A stretch of 64,000 nt of DNA, taken from positions 1 to 64,000 of the forward strand of contig DUMB01000081.1 of the NCBI GenBank assembly GCA_012840085.1, given 5' to 3'. This DNA comes from Clostridiaceae bacterium. GTDB taxonomy: Bacteria > Bacillota > Clostridia > Acetivibrionales > DUMB01. The translations under genes and the position numbers were made by a program. The notes beneath the pieces are model-generated. The model had not been told where the DNA came from. It did not search any database and was given only the letters and a program-made list of their open reading frames with translations. Below, piece by piece: positions 51,249 through 58,936 of this stretch. Position 1 is the stretch's first letter. Every line of letters starts with the position of its first letter.

Positions 51249-51353
51249 TTAACTTGATGTTGCAGTAATTAAAATGTCTAAAAACCAAGTAATAATGTTC
51301 ATATCATAAATTCAGTAATCCTAGTAAAAAAACAGAATAGGGGGTTTATAATA
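51249..51353. repeat. 20-bp tandem duplication after the ROK gene
   Basis: TGATGTTGCAGTAATTAA occurs at 51235-51252 and again at 51255-51272. It duplicates the final codons and stop of the kinase gene. The rest of this gap holds only the ribosome binding site (GGGGG) of the next gene. Confidence 0.65.
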
Positions 51354-52169
51354 ATGGCACAATCCTTTCCCGTACTATGCGGGTCAATTGCCGGCAGCAT
51401 AGGAGGAAACGGGGTCTTGATGCACAACGCAGCATACAAGGCCCTTGGCTTAAATTATTGCTATGTTTCCTTCCAGCCGGATAATCTAGAAGACACTATT
51501 AAGGGAGTCAGGGCAATGGGAATAAGAGGCCTCGGTGTCACAATGCCTTTCAAGCAGGAAGTAATTCAGTACCTTGATGAACTGGATGATTCCGCAAAAG
51601 CTATTGGCGCCGTAAACACCATCGTGAATAATAACGGTATTCTTAAAGGCTATAATACAGACTGGACAGGAGCTATAAGGTGCCTTGAGGAAACCGGAGA
51701 TATTTATGGCAAAAAAATTGTTGTTATAGGTGCTGGAGGAGCAGCCAGGGCAATTATCTATGGTTTAAAAAAATATACTGATGATATCCTGGTATATAAC
51801 ATCGAAGAGGATATCGGAAAGGAAGTATGCAATCATTTTGGTGTCAACTATGCAGGTGTTCCCGCTGACTTTAACAGAAGTGTAGATTATGACATATTAA
51901 TCAATGCTACATCTGTTGGTTTCAAGACTGAGGCCTCTGTTCTGACAGCAGAACAAATGCGGGAAAACAAAATTGTACTTGATGTTGTGTTTATGCCCTT
52001 TGAGACAACCTTCGTAAAGATTGCCAAAAGTCTTGGATGTACTGCTATTCCCGGCTATAGAATGTTAATTCATCAGGCCTGCTATCAGTTTGAACTCTAC
52101 ACAGGTGTTAAGGCTCCCTTTGAAGTGATGGAGAAAGCTATGCTCGATAAGGTGAAGGAATCAAAATAG
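51354..52169 (+). CDS. Shikimate dehydrogenase-like oxidoreductase with altered substrate site
   Basis: A 271-aa NAD(P)-dependent dehydrogenase of the AroE family. The catalytic Lys67 (GVTMPFK), Asn88 (GAVNTIV) and Asp103 (GYNTDW) are kept, and the nucleotide loop is VVIGAGGAARAI. The N-terminal substrate loop, normally 'SxSPxxHN' with two serines gripping the shikimate carboxylate, reads GSIGGNGVLMHN: one Ser position is Gly and three residues are inserted. It therefore probably oxidises or reduces a different cyclic or polyhydroxy compound. The operon context (ROK kinase, VOC, ABC, glycyl radical enzymes) argues for catabolism. Confidence 0.85.
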   Translation: MAQSFPVLCGSIAGSIGGNGVLMHNAAYKALGLNYCYVSFQPDNLEDTIKGVRAMGIRGLGVTMPFKQEVIQYLDELDDSAKAIGAVNTIVNNNGILKGYNTDWTGAIRCLEETGDIYGKKIVVIGAGGAARAIIYGLKKYTDDILVYNIEEDIGKEVCNHFGVNYAGVPADFNRSVDYDILINATSVGFKTEASVLTAEQMRENKIVLDVVFMPFETTFVKIAKSLGCTAIPGYRMLIHQACYQFELYTGVKAPFEVMEKAMLDKVKESK

Positions 52170-52192
52170 TGATTAATCAAGGAGGGTTATCC

Positions 52193-52606
52193 GTGATTCG
52201 CAGTGTTGCTCACATAGCATTCAATGTAAAGGATATCAAAAAATCTCTTCATTTTTATTGCGACATTCTTGGTTTGCAAATGGCTTTTGAAATGAAAGAT
52301 AAAAACGGCAATCCGTGGATTTATAATGTCAAAGTGGCAGAGGGCCAGTACCTTGAATTAATAGTGGGAGGAGTTCATGAGTATTCCTATAAGCCTGGCA
52401 ATGTTGGTTTCTCCCACCTTTCCCTGGAAGTCGAAGATATTAATGAAATTGCAGACAATTTAAGGGAAAACGGGATAACTATAGATGTTGAGCCTAAATT
52501 GGGAAGAGACATGAATTATCAGTGCTGGGCCAAAGACCCCGATGGGAACAGGATTGAATTCATGCAATTCTCCCCCTCTTCCCCTCAAGTCAAAGGACAT
52601 TGGTAA
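52193..52606 (+). CDS. VOC-superfamily (glyoxalase-like) metalloprotein
   Basis: A 137-aa protein of the vicinal oxygen chelate fold, with two beta-alpha-beta-beta-beta modules. All four metal ligands of the glyoxalase type appear: His in VAHIAFNV, Glu in YLELIVGG, His in GFSHLSLEV and Glu in RIEFMQF. It may be an epimerase, isomerase or glyoxalase acting on an intermediate. Oxygen-dependent dioxygenase chemistry is unlikely in an anaerobe. The GTG start at 52193 lies six bases after GGAGGG; an earlier GTG at 52169 overlaps the stop of the dehydrogenase and has no good site. Confidence 0.87.
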   Translation: MIRSVAHIAFNVKDIKKSLHFYCDILGLQMAFEMKDKNGNPWIYNVKVAEGQYLELIVGGVHEYSYKPGNVGFSHLSLEVEDINEIADNLRENGITIDVEPKLGRDMNYQCWAKDPDGNRIEFMQFSPSSPQVKGHW

Positions 52607-52623
52607 AACCAAAAAACATACAT

Positions 52624-52681
52624 AAAAAGTACCGGTTCCAAATTAGGAAATACAAACCTCTCTTGGAGCCGGTACTTTTTT
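52624..52681. terminator. Bidirectional terminator between convergent operons
   Basis: A 17-bp stem (52624-52640 with 52664-52680, one non-Watson-Crick pair) has an A-run on its left and a T-run on its right, so it can end transcription from both the VOC gene (plus) and glycyl radical enzyme 2 (minus). Confidence 0.88.
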
Positions 52682-52721
52682 GTAACAACCTTTATTCTGT
52701 TTCGATGTCTATTTATTCACT

Positions 52722-55127
52722 CTAGAGCGTATGCTCAGTTCTTGCAATAATATCATCCTGAGTGTCCGGAGACAGGTTGGTAAAGAAGGCTGAATATCCT
52801 GCTACTCTTACTATGAGATCACGGTACTTTTCAGGTTCTTTTTTAGCTGCAAGGAGAGTTTCTCTTGAAACAATGTTGTATTGCACATGCCAGCCTTTAA
52901 GATCTGCAAAAAAGGTTCTAAGCATGGCCATAAGTTTCCTCTTATCTGCTTCTTCCTTAATTACGGCTGGAGATAGCTTCTGATTCAGAAGTACACCACC
53001 CATGATTTTATCTGTAGGCAGCTTGGCAATTGATTTAAAAACTGCTGTCGGTCCCAGAATATCAGTGCCTGATGACGGTGAACAGCCTTCCGCCAGCGGA
53101 GTATAAGCCTTTCTGCCATCCGGGGTTGCTCCTACCACCGAACCTGAGGGAACGTTTGCCGATATGCTTGAGGTTCCTGCATAATAACCACAGCCAATAG
53201 GCCCTCTGCCAAAGCGTGTAGTATGGTATTTATCCATTTCTTCAATAAAATACATATATGCTTCCTTAAGGAGAAGGTCAACATAATCATCATCATTTCC
53301 GAATTTTGGAGCATAGTTTAATAATACTTGACGGAGTTTTTCTCCTTCTACTCCTTCAAAGTTATTCTCAAGATTCTTTGCCAATTCCTCTTTACTTATA
53401 CGTTTTTCTTCGAAGACCAGCTTCTTTATGGCAGCCAGAGAGTTGCCCAGATTTGCGATTCCTACCTGCAGACCGGATATAAAATCGTATTTGCTTCCGC
53501 CTTCCTTTATGAATTTACCTTTTTCAATGCAGTCATCGACAAAGGCTGAGCAAAGAATATCAGGTACGTTTTCTTCCAGCACCGTATCAACTACAGTGTC
53601 TATGGTTACCGCTGCTTTTGCATAGAACTTGACCTGGTCTTTCCATGCTTCCATCAACTGATCAAAGCTTTCAAAATCTACAAGTTTTCCTTTTCCCGGA
53701 TGAAATGTTTTTCCGCTCCCGGTATCAAGGCCATCATTCAAGGCAGCTAAAAGAACGCGTCCAAAATTAAGAAAGCTCATTCCGGTGCATCTGTAACCCC
53801 ATTTACCTGGTACTGCAATCTCAATACAGCCTATGGCTGAATAATTGTATGCGTCCTCTTTTTCAACACCCAGCTTTATCAGCCCGGGAATAACAATCTC
53901 GTCATTATTGAAAGCCGGCATTCCAAATCCCATTTCTATAACCTTTATACATTCCATCATGAAATGATCACTCATATTTTTGTGGAAGCGTACTGACAAA
54001 TTGGGCTGTGTTAGCCTGGTTTTTCCAACAGACCATAATATTAAATAGCTCAACTCATTGACTGCATCTCTGCCATCAACAGTCTGACCTCCGATAGTGA
54101 CATTCTGATACAGAGGGCCACCGGCTGAAAAACGTGTATGGGACCAGGAACGTACCTTCTTGACACCTAAAATTTTGATCCAGGTACACTCAAGAAGCTC
54201 CATAGCAAACTCCGGTGTGATGATCCCGGCTTTCAGATCTCTTTCATAAAAAGGATACAGATACTGGTCCATACGCCCAAAGGATAATGAATGTCCGTTA
54301 CTTTCTATCTGCAGCACCAGTTGGAGGAACAGAGTCATCTGCAGCGCTTGATAGAAAGTTTCAGGCGGTTTTTCAGCTATGTGCCCACAGTTTTTACTGA
54401 TAAGCAATAATTCCTGCCTGCGTGTTTCATCATTTTCCTTTTCAGCCAATTCCAGCGCTAATGCTTCATACCTGCGTATATATGTCTGAAGCGCCTTAAT
54501 GCCTATTTCAACAGATTTATAAAACTGTTCCTTTTTCAAGTCAGCCCAATCCCATAGCTTTAATTTGCTCCTGTAGAATTGGATTTCATCGAGATAAGCA
54601 TTTAAGCCCACCGTCAGGATTTTTTGATGGTTTACCGCAATGTGTCCGTCTCCAGAAGTTAGGTTTCCTTCAGCTTTAATAATTCCGGCGTCCAGAATTT
54701 CTTTTAATTCCTTGGGCATAAGGGCGTAGCCTTTGTCTATCGTAGTCTTTCCTATCCAATAAGGAGAAATTGCCCTTATTTCCGCTTTAATCTCTTCAGA
54801 TGGGTAAAAGGCATCTCCAGGACGCTTGTCTAACTCATCCAGTTCATCTAACATCCACGTCACTGAGTACTCCGGAAAAAAAGGTGCTGCATTTATTCTT
54901 GAAGACAGATTCCCAACAACCAATTCTCCGCGGTCAATATATATAGTCATCCTCTCCAGAGTTTCTTTTAGCGCAATAGCACGTTTTACTGGTACAGGGA
55001 AAGCCTCATACTTCTGGTAAACCTCAGTATATATCTTCGCTCTTTCAACACAAATGGTAGGTTTAGTAGACAATACCTTCTCCCTCAAATAATGGACTCT
55101 TTCAGATAAGCCAAGTTCATTTTTCAT
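52722..55127 (-). CDS. Glycyl radical enzyme 2, PFL2-type of unknown substrate
   Basis: An 801-aa glycyl radical enzyme. The radical Gly is 777 in VRVAGY; the thiyl Cys is 434, with Glu436 (GCIE). His162 (DGHI) and the ESNGHSLS serines are kept, but the region after the active Cys (IAVPGKWGYRCTGMSF) lacks the Asp of dehydratases and carries a conserved-looking RCTG instead. Its reaction thus probably differs from that of enzyme 1: perhaps another C-O or C-C cleavage. It lies downstream of its own activase, which ends four bases before its ATG. It converges with the AroE/VOC operon. Confidence 0.92.
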   Translation of the reverse strand: MKNELGLSERVHYLREKVLSTKPTICVERAKIYTEVYQKYEAFPVPVKRAIALKETLERMTIYIDRGELVVGNLSSRINAAPFFPEYSVTWMLDELDELDKRPGDAFYPSEEIKAEIRAISPYWIGKTTIDKGYALMPKELKEILDAGIIKAEGNLTSGDGHIAVNHQKILTVGLNAYLDEIQFYRSKLKLWDWADLKKEQFYKSVEIGIKALQTYIRRYEALALELAEKENDETRRQELLLISKNCGHIAEKPPETFYQALQMTLFLQLVLQIESNGHSLSFGRMDQYLYPFYERDLKAGIITPEFAMELLECTWIKILGVKKVRSWSHTRFSAGGPLYQNVTIGGQTVDGRDAVNELSYLILWSVGKTRLTQPNLSVRFHKNMSDHFMMECIKVIEMGFGMPAFNNDEIVIPGLIKLGVEKEDAYNYSAIGCIEIAVPGKWGYRCTGMSFLNFGRVLLAALNDGLDTGSGKTFHPGKGKLVDFESFDQLMEAWKDQVKFYAKAAVTIDTVVDTVLEENVPDILCSAFVDDCIEKGKFIKEGGSKYDFISGLQVGIANLGNSLAAIKKLVFEEKRISKEELAKNLENNFEGVEGEKLRQVLLNYAPKFGNDDDYVDLLLKEAYMYFIEEMDKYHTTRFGRGPIGCGYYAGTSSISANVPSGSVVGATPDGRKAYTPLAEGCSPSSGTDILGPTAVFKSIAKLPTDKIMGGVLLNQKLSPAVIKEEADKRKLMAMLRTFFADLKGWHVQYNIVSRETLLAAKKEPEKYRDLIVRVAGYSAFFTNLSPDTQDDIIARTEHTL

Positions 55128-55131
55128 TTAA

Positions 55132-56022
55132 CTATCCTCCTATTACAGTTTTTAACCCCTTATTATTTGCATACACTAAAAATGGCTCCAATTCACTTTT
55201 ATCCAATGCTTCTGTCCTGAGTTTATAGTCCCGCCCCAACTGCTGATATTTTCCTTTGCCAAAAGAATGGTACGGCAGCAGATGAAGTTCACTTATGTTA
55301 TTAAAAGAATCAAGATAGTCAATTATAGCGTGCATATCATCAGCGTTATGGTTAAATCCAGGTATGACGGGTATTCTAATTGTTACAGGAACCTTTTCTG
55401 CTTCCAGCTTTCTCAGATTATATTCAATCTGTGCAAAATTCCCACATGTCACTTCATTTAGTTTTTTGCCATTAACATGTTTTAAATCTATGAGAAATTC
55501 ATCTACATATTTAATGGCAACTTCAATATTTTCCCAGGGAACATCCAGGCAGGTTTCCACCGCTATTGAAATCCCCTTCTTCTTCAACTCTTTTGCCAGC
55601 ATAATCAGCTGTTCAGGCTGTGCAAAAGGTTCTCCTCCGGAAAATGTAACGCCCCCACCGCTGTTATCATAAAATACCCTTTCTTTTTCAAGCTCCTTTA
55701 CCAGCTTTTCAACATCAATTTCTTCCCCTATAACCTGAATTGCTTTTGCAGGACATATATCCTTAAAAAGTAAAGGATCCGTAATATTATCACGGTTTAT
55801 CGATATGCCTTCATCAGTCCTAATAAACTCTTTATTTCTTGATACCTTTACACATTCCATACAACCTATGCATTTTTGTTTATCAAAAAAAATGTCATAG
55901 TCAAAGCTTTGACTCTCCGGATTACTGCACCACGGGCATCTTAGAGGGCAACCCTTGAAAAAAACAATTGTCCTGATACCATTACCATCATGAGTAGAAA
56001 ATCTTTGCACATTAAATATCAT
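55132..56022 (-). CDS. Glycyl radical enzyme activase 2 (radical SAM)
   Basis: A 296-aa activase generating the radical on the enzyme encoded just downstream. The SAM cluster is CPLRCPWC (Cys25, 29, 32), and GGGVTFSGGEPF is the SAM motif. The ferredoxin insert is reduced: Cys51, 54, 57 and Cys90 remain, enough for one extra cluster, while the middle of the usual two-cluster insert is missing (CVKVSRNK replaces Cxxx C). This contrasts with activase 1. GAGG lies seven bases before the ATG. Three TTTCG motifs lie 45-70 bases upstream. Confidence 0.93.
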   Translation of the reverse strand: MIFNVQRFSTHDGNGIRTIVFFKGCPLRCPWCSNPESQSFDYDIFFDKQKCIGCMECVKVSRNKEFIRTDEGISINRDNITDPLLFKDICPAKAIQVIGEEIDVEKLVKELEKERVFYDNSGGGVTFSGGEPFAQPEQLIMLAKELKKKGISIAVETCLDVPWENIEVAIKYVDEFLIDLKHVNGKKLNEVTCGNFAQIEYNLRKLEAEKVPVTIRIPVIPGFNHNADDMHAIIDYLDSFNNISELHLLPYHSFGKGKYQQLGRDYKLRTEALDKSELEPFLVYANNKGLKTVIGG

Positions 56023-56066
56023 ATTATATTCCTCACATTTCTTGCTTTAATATTATTTTAAGTCAG

Positions 56067-56093
56067 TTTCGAACGAAAGTCAATATTCTTTCG
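56067..56093. promoter_or_regulatory. Candidate operator of the second glycyl radical operon
   Basis: TTTCG (56067-56071), its inverted partner CGAAA (56074-56078) and a further TTTCG (56089-56093) lie within 27 bp upstream of the activase 2 gene. CGAAAG (56074-56079) also pairs with CTTTCG (56088-56093). A regulator site is plausible but unproven. Confidence 0.4.
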
Positions 56094-56289
56094 ATTAGAA
56101 TTATATTAACATTTGTTTATCACATGATATTAACTATTTGTACTTGGTACTGCTCATGCTCCATTTACGAATACAAGTAATTGACTTTTCCTTCGAATTT
56201 TATCAGTGAACATTCTAAATTGATAATGCTCTTTAGTCATATCACTCTTTTGGTGCAAGACCTACGTCAGAAATTCAGATTTTAATACA

Positions 56290-56328
56290 AAAAAAGAAGG
56301 GTTAGAGCGAAGTGCACCCTTCTTTTTT
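56290..56328. terminator. Bidirectional terminator left from a lost SLH gene
   Basis: A perfect 12-bp stem AAAAAAGAAGGG (56290-56301) pairs with 56317-56328. It and its left flank (GAAATTCAGATTTTAATAC) closely match the terminator and flank at 3060-3105 behind the intact SLH gene. Confidence 0.85.
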
Positions 56329-56347
56329 AAACTTGTTAATATGCATT

Positions 56348-56413
56348 CTATTCAAGATATTCTATAGGACCATAGGGACCAAAATCATAATGTCTTGAAT
56401 GATAGCTGTTTTT
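56348..56413 (-). pseudogene. Last codons of a lost SLH-protein paralogue
   Basis: The minus strand reads RHYDFGPYGPIEYLE-stop, against LHYDFGSYRPMEYLK-stop at the end of the intact SLH protein (3127). It is followed by the same kind of terminator and 3' flank. Upstream of about 56414 the frame meets a stop and no further similarity was seen, so only the tail survives. Confidence 0.8.
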
Positions 56414-56480
56414 TAACATAACTTATTTGTCTGTGTCTAATTTATAATAATGTTACCTTATTAAACTATTACCTTTTAAA

Positions 56481-58130
56481 CTACAACCTCTTCAATTTCT
56501 CCAGTATCTCCTTATACTCCCGGTCCAGCTCCTCCACATTGTCGCCCTTTGAAGGCATACTCAGCCTGCCAAGAATTTCTGCCAGGCGGGTCTGAAGAAG
56601 CATTTTGTCATATGGCTTATCAGACTGCTGCGTCAGGGCCTCTTTCTTTCTTTTTTGCTCTTTATACTCTTCCAGTGCTCCATCAAAGCATACCGTCCTG
56701 CAGTTTTCGATGGATATAATGTGGTCCGCCACATTGCTTACAAATCTCCTGTCATGAGAAATAAATATTACAGTGCCTGTATAATTTAAAAGTGCTTCTT
56801 CCACCGCTTCCATGGAATATATATCAAGATAGTTGGTCGGCTCATCCAGAACCAGCACATTAAAATCACTGACAATTATTTTTGCCAGAGCTGCTTTTAC
56901 TTTTTCACCCCCGCTCAACAGCGAAACATCTTTCATGAGATCTTCCCGCTTGAAAAGAAGTCTTGCCAGCAGAGTTCTTACAAATGCCTCATCATACAAG
57001 CTATCTTTCATGACATTTTGAAGCAGAGTCATATTGTCCTCCAGAATACTTATGTCCTGGCTGAAATATCCTATCTTTACCCCTATAGCCCTTTGTATAG
57101 CCGGGTCGCCGTTTACAATCATTCTGACAAGCGTGGTCTTTCCGCTTCCATTAGGGCCAATTATAGCCGTCTTGCTGTTGTTATAAATCTTAAACTTCGC
57201 ATCCTCGAAAATGATCTTGTCTCCGAAGCTTTTATTAAGTTTGTCTGAACTGAATACCACCTTGCAGTGGAGCTGCCCCATTTTCTGTAAATCGACATTT
57301 ACCTGAGGCAATTCTCTCGGTTTTTCCTTTACTTCAAGTTTTTCAATCCTGGTCCTTATAGCGTTTATCTGCCTGTCTAATTTAGCTTTTTCACTTTGCC
57401 CGCCCATTTTATGCAGCCTTGCTTCGGAGTTGCCCATTCTTTTGGGAGGCCTTTTTATGCTCGCCACCTTGTGCTTTTTCTCTTCTATTACCATTTCCAG
57501 CCTGCTCTTTTCTGCTTTGTACTGTTCGTATTCAAATAAAGCTCTTTTTCTTTCCTGCTCCTTTAACTCTTTGTATTTCGAATAATTGCCTTTATAAAGG
57601 CGTATTTCTCCATTCTCAATCTCAAGTATTGAATTGCAGACTTCATCTAAAAACTCCCTGTCATGAGATACCACAAGTATAGCTCCGTTGAAGTTTTTCA
57701 TCTCATTTTGCAGCAGCTCTATTCCTTCACTGTCAAGATTGCTTGTGGGTTCATCCGCTATAATCAGCGCATTGTCCTTGCTTAAAGCCCTGGCTATCTT
57801 CAGCCTTGTGATTTCCCCGCCGCTTAAACCTTCACTGCCCAGATTATTTACCCCCAGCCTGCTGGCAGCATATCCGTCTATGTCTCCTTTTTCTATATAA
57901 TCAAAATATGTTCCAAGCTGCGTTATATAGGAATAGGTCCCGAAAATCTTCGCTGTTCCCTCATCAGGCATGGTTTTGTTTGTAAGAATATTAAGGAATG
58001 TGGTTTTACCTGATCCATTAACTCCGACAATACCGATCCTGTCATTTTTGTATAGTTTGAAATCATCAACTTTCAATATCAGCCTGTCACCATAATATTT
58101 TCTTATCATATTCATTTGGGCCAATAACAT
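56481..58130 (-). CDS. ABC-F family ATPase, antibiotic-resistance (Vga/Lsa-like) type
   Basis: A 549-aa protein with two ABC domains and no membrane segment. Domain 1: VGVNGSGKT, LSGGEITRLKIARAL, LIIADEPTSNLD. Domain 2: IGPNGSGKT, LSGGEKVKAALAKI, VLVLDEPTNYLD. The long basic linker between them (EYEQYKAEKSRLEMVIEEKK to NAIRTRIEKLEVKEK) inserts near the ribosomal P-tRNA in this family, and members of the Vga/Lsa/VmlR branch protect ribosomes from lincosamides, pleuromutilins or streptogramin A. The charged C-terminal extension fits. A role in ordinary translation is possible. ATG 58130 follows GGAGG by seven bases; the TTG at 58145 overlaps that site. Confidence 0.88.
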   Translation of the reverse strand: MLLAQMNMIRKYYGDRLILKVDDFKLYKNDRIGIVGVNGSGKTTFLNILTNKTMPDEGTAKIFGTYSYITQLGTYFDYIEKGDIDGYAASRLGVNNLGSEGLSGGEITRLKIARALSKDNALIIADEPTSNLDSEGIELLQNEMKNFNGAILVVSHDREFLDEVCNSILEIENGEIRLYKGNYSKYKELKEQERKRALFEYEQYKAEKSRLEMVIEEKKHKVASIKRPPKRMGNSEARLHKMGGQSEKAKLDRQINAIRTRIEKLEVKEKPRELPQVNVDLQKMGQLHCKVVFSSDKLNKSFGDKIIFEDAKFKIYNNSKTAIIGPNGSGKTTLVRMIVNGDPAIQRAIGVKIGYFSQDISILEDNMTLLQNVMKDSLYDEAFVRTLLARLLFKREDLMKDVSLLSGGEKVKAALAKIIVSDFNVLVLDEPTNYLDIYSMEAVEEALLNYTGTVIFISHDRRFVSNVADHIISIENCRTVCFDGALEEYKEQKRKKEALTQQSDKPYDKMLLQTRLAEILGRLSMPSKGDNVEELDREYKEILEKLKRL

Positions 58131-58203
58131 AAAAAATCCCTCCAAACCTGCAGCTGGAGAGAATTTTCCAAGTAATCCCTGTTAAATATAACTTTCTATT
58201 ATA
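58112..58203 (-). promoter_or_regulatory. Possible translational attenuator of the ABC-F gene
   Basis: On the minus strand a TATAAT box (58203-58198) is followed by a leader of about 60 nt. CTCCA (58159-58155) can pair with TGGAG (58144-58140), which contains the gene's ribosome binding site. A 19-codon frame from TTG 58171 (AGGG five bases upstream), ending at 58112, overlaps the ABC-F start. A ribosome stalled there could open the hairpin. This is inferred from structure only. Confidence 0.4.
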
Positions 58204-58936
58204 TCAAATATAATTTTCTATTAAATAAATCTTTAAATTATTTCTCTTAATCATCTTCTATGATAATAAACAGTTAACACGCTCTATTAATTATGATCTT
58301 TATAATCTTCGTTCCTTTGCCCGTAAATTCGGCTGACATGGCATTGGTACATATGTGCCGGACAATACCGGACGAAATTTCAGTTCTAAAGATCTCAACA
58401 ATGCTATCTCATTTCCTGGCACAACAAGTTAACTTATAATACTAATTTAATAAATAGAAATTTTATAATAGAAAGTACCTCATTAAAGGATTAAAGGAAC
58501 TAACTATCCACTCCAGCATAAAACATAAAAATTAAAGCATTGAATTAAATTATTCTGTTTTAACCGGATAAAAATGGATTAGTTCTTCATTGCTCCTTTA
58601 ATACCTTCCTTTCATGATTTTAACGTGTCAGCCTTTACATTTCATCAGTTTATCATTTTCTTTATTAGTTTACCATTGTACACCATCTTTGTAAAGGGGG
58701 CCGGATCATGTCCAGTCGTGTTCTGCTTTTTCCATTAAATACAGAGCTTCCTGTTCTTCCATTTCCGGGTGTCCATTGCAATGCATTAAGTTCTTCTGTC
58801 TCCATCAGTGCATCAACGTGCCTCATTACCCTCGTTCATGGGTTCACGTGTTTTTACCAAAAAAGCATCCTATGATTTTATATTTTATCATAGAAAGCTT
58901 ATTCTACAGAGTTTTCTTCACAGTCTCCAAAGTTTC
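58204..58936. other. Long intergenic gap with a terminator-like hairpin at its far end
   Basis: No gene is supported. CTATGAT (58870-58876) pairs with ATCATAG (58887-58893). On the minus strand the stem is followed by GATGCTTTTTTGG, so it may end the GH116 transcript. A short minus-strand frame near 58716-58830 (ending EKAEHDWT) has no start signal. Confidence 0.4.

Noticed and set aside
58716-58830. Minus-strand frame ending EKAEHDWT
   Set aside because: About 35 codons, no start codon with a ribosome binding site and no recognised family; could be debris, but unsupported.
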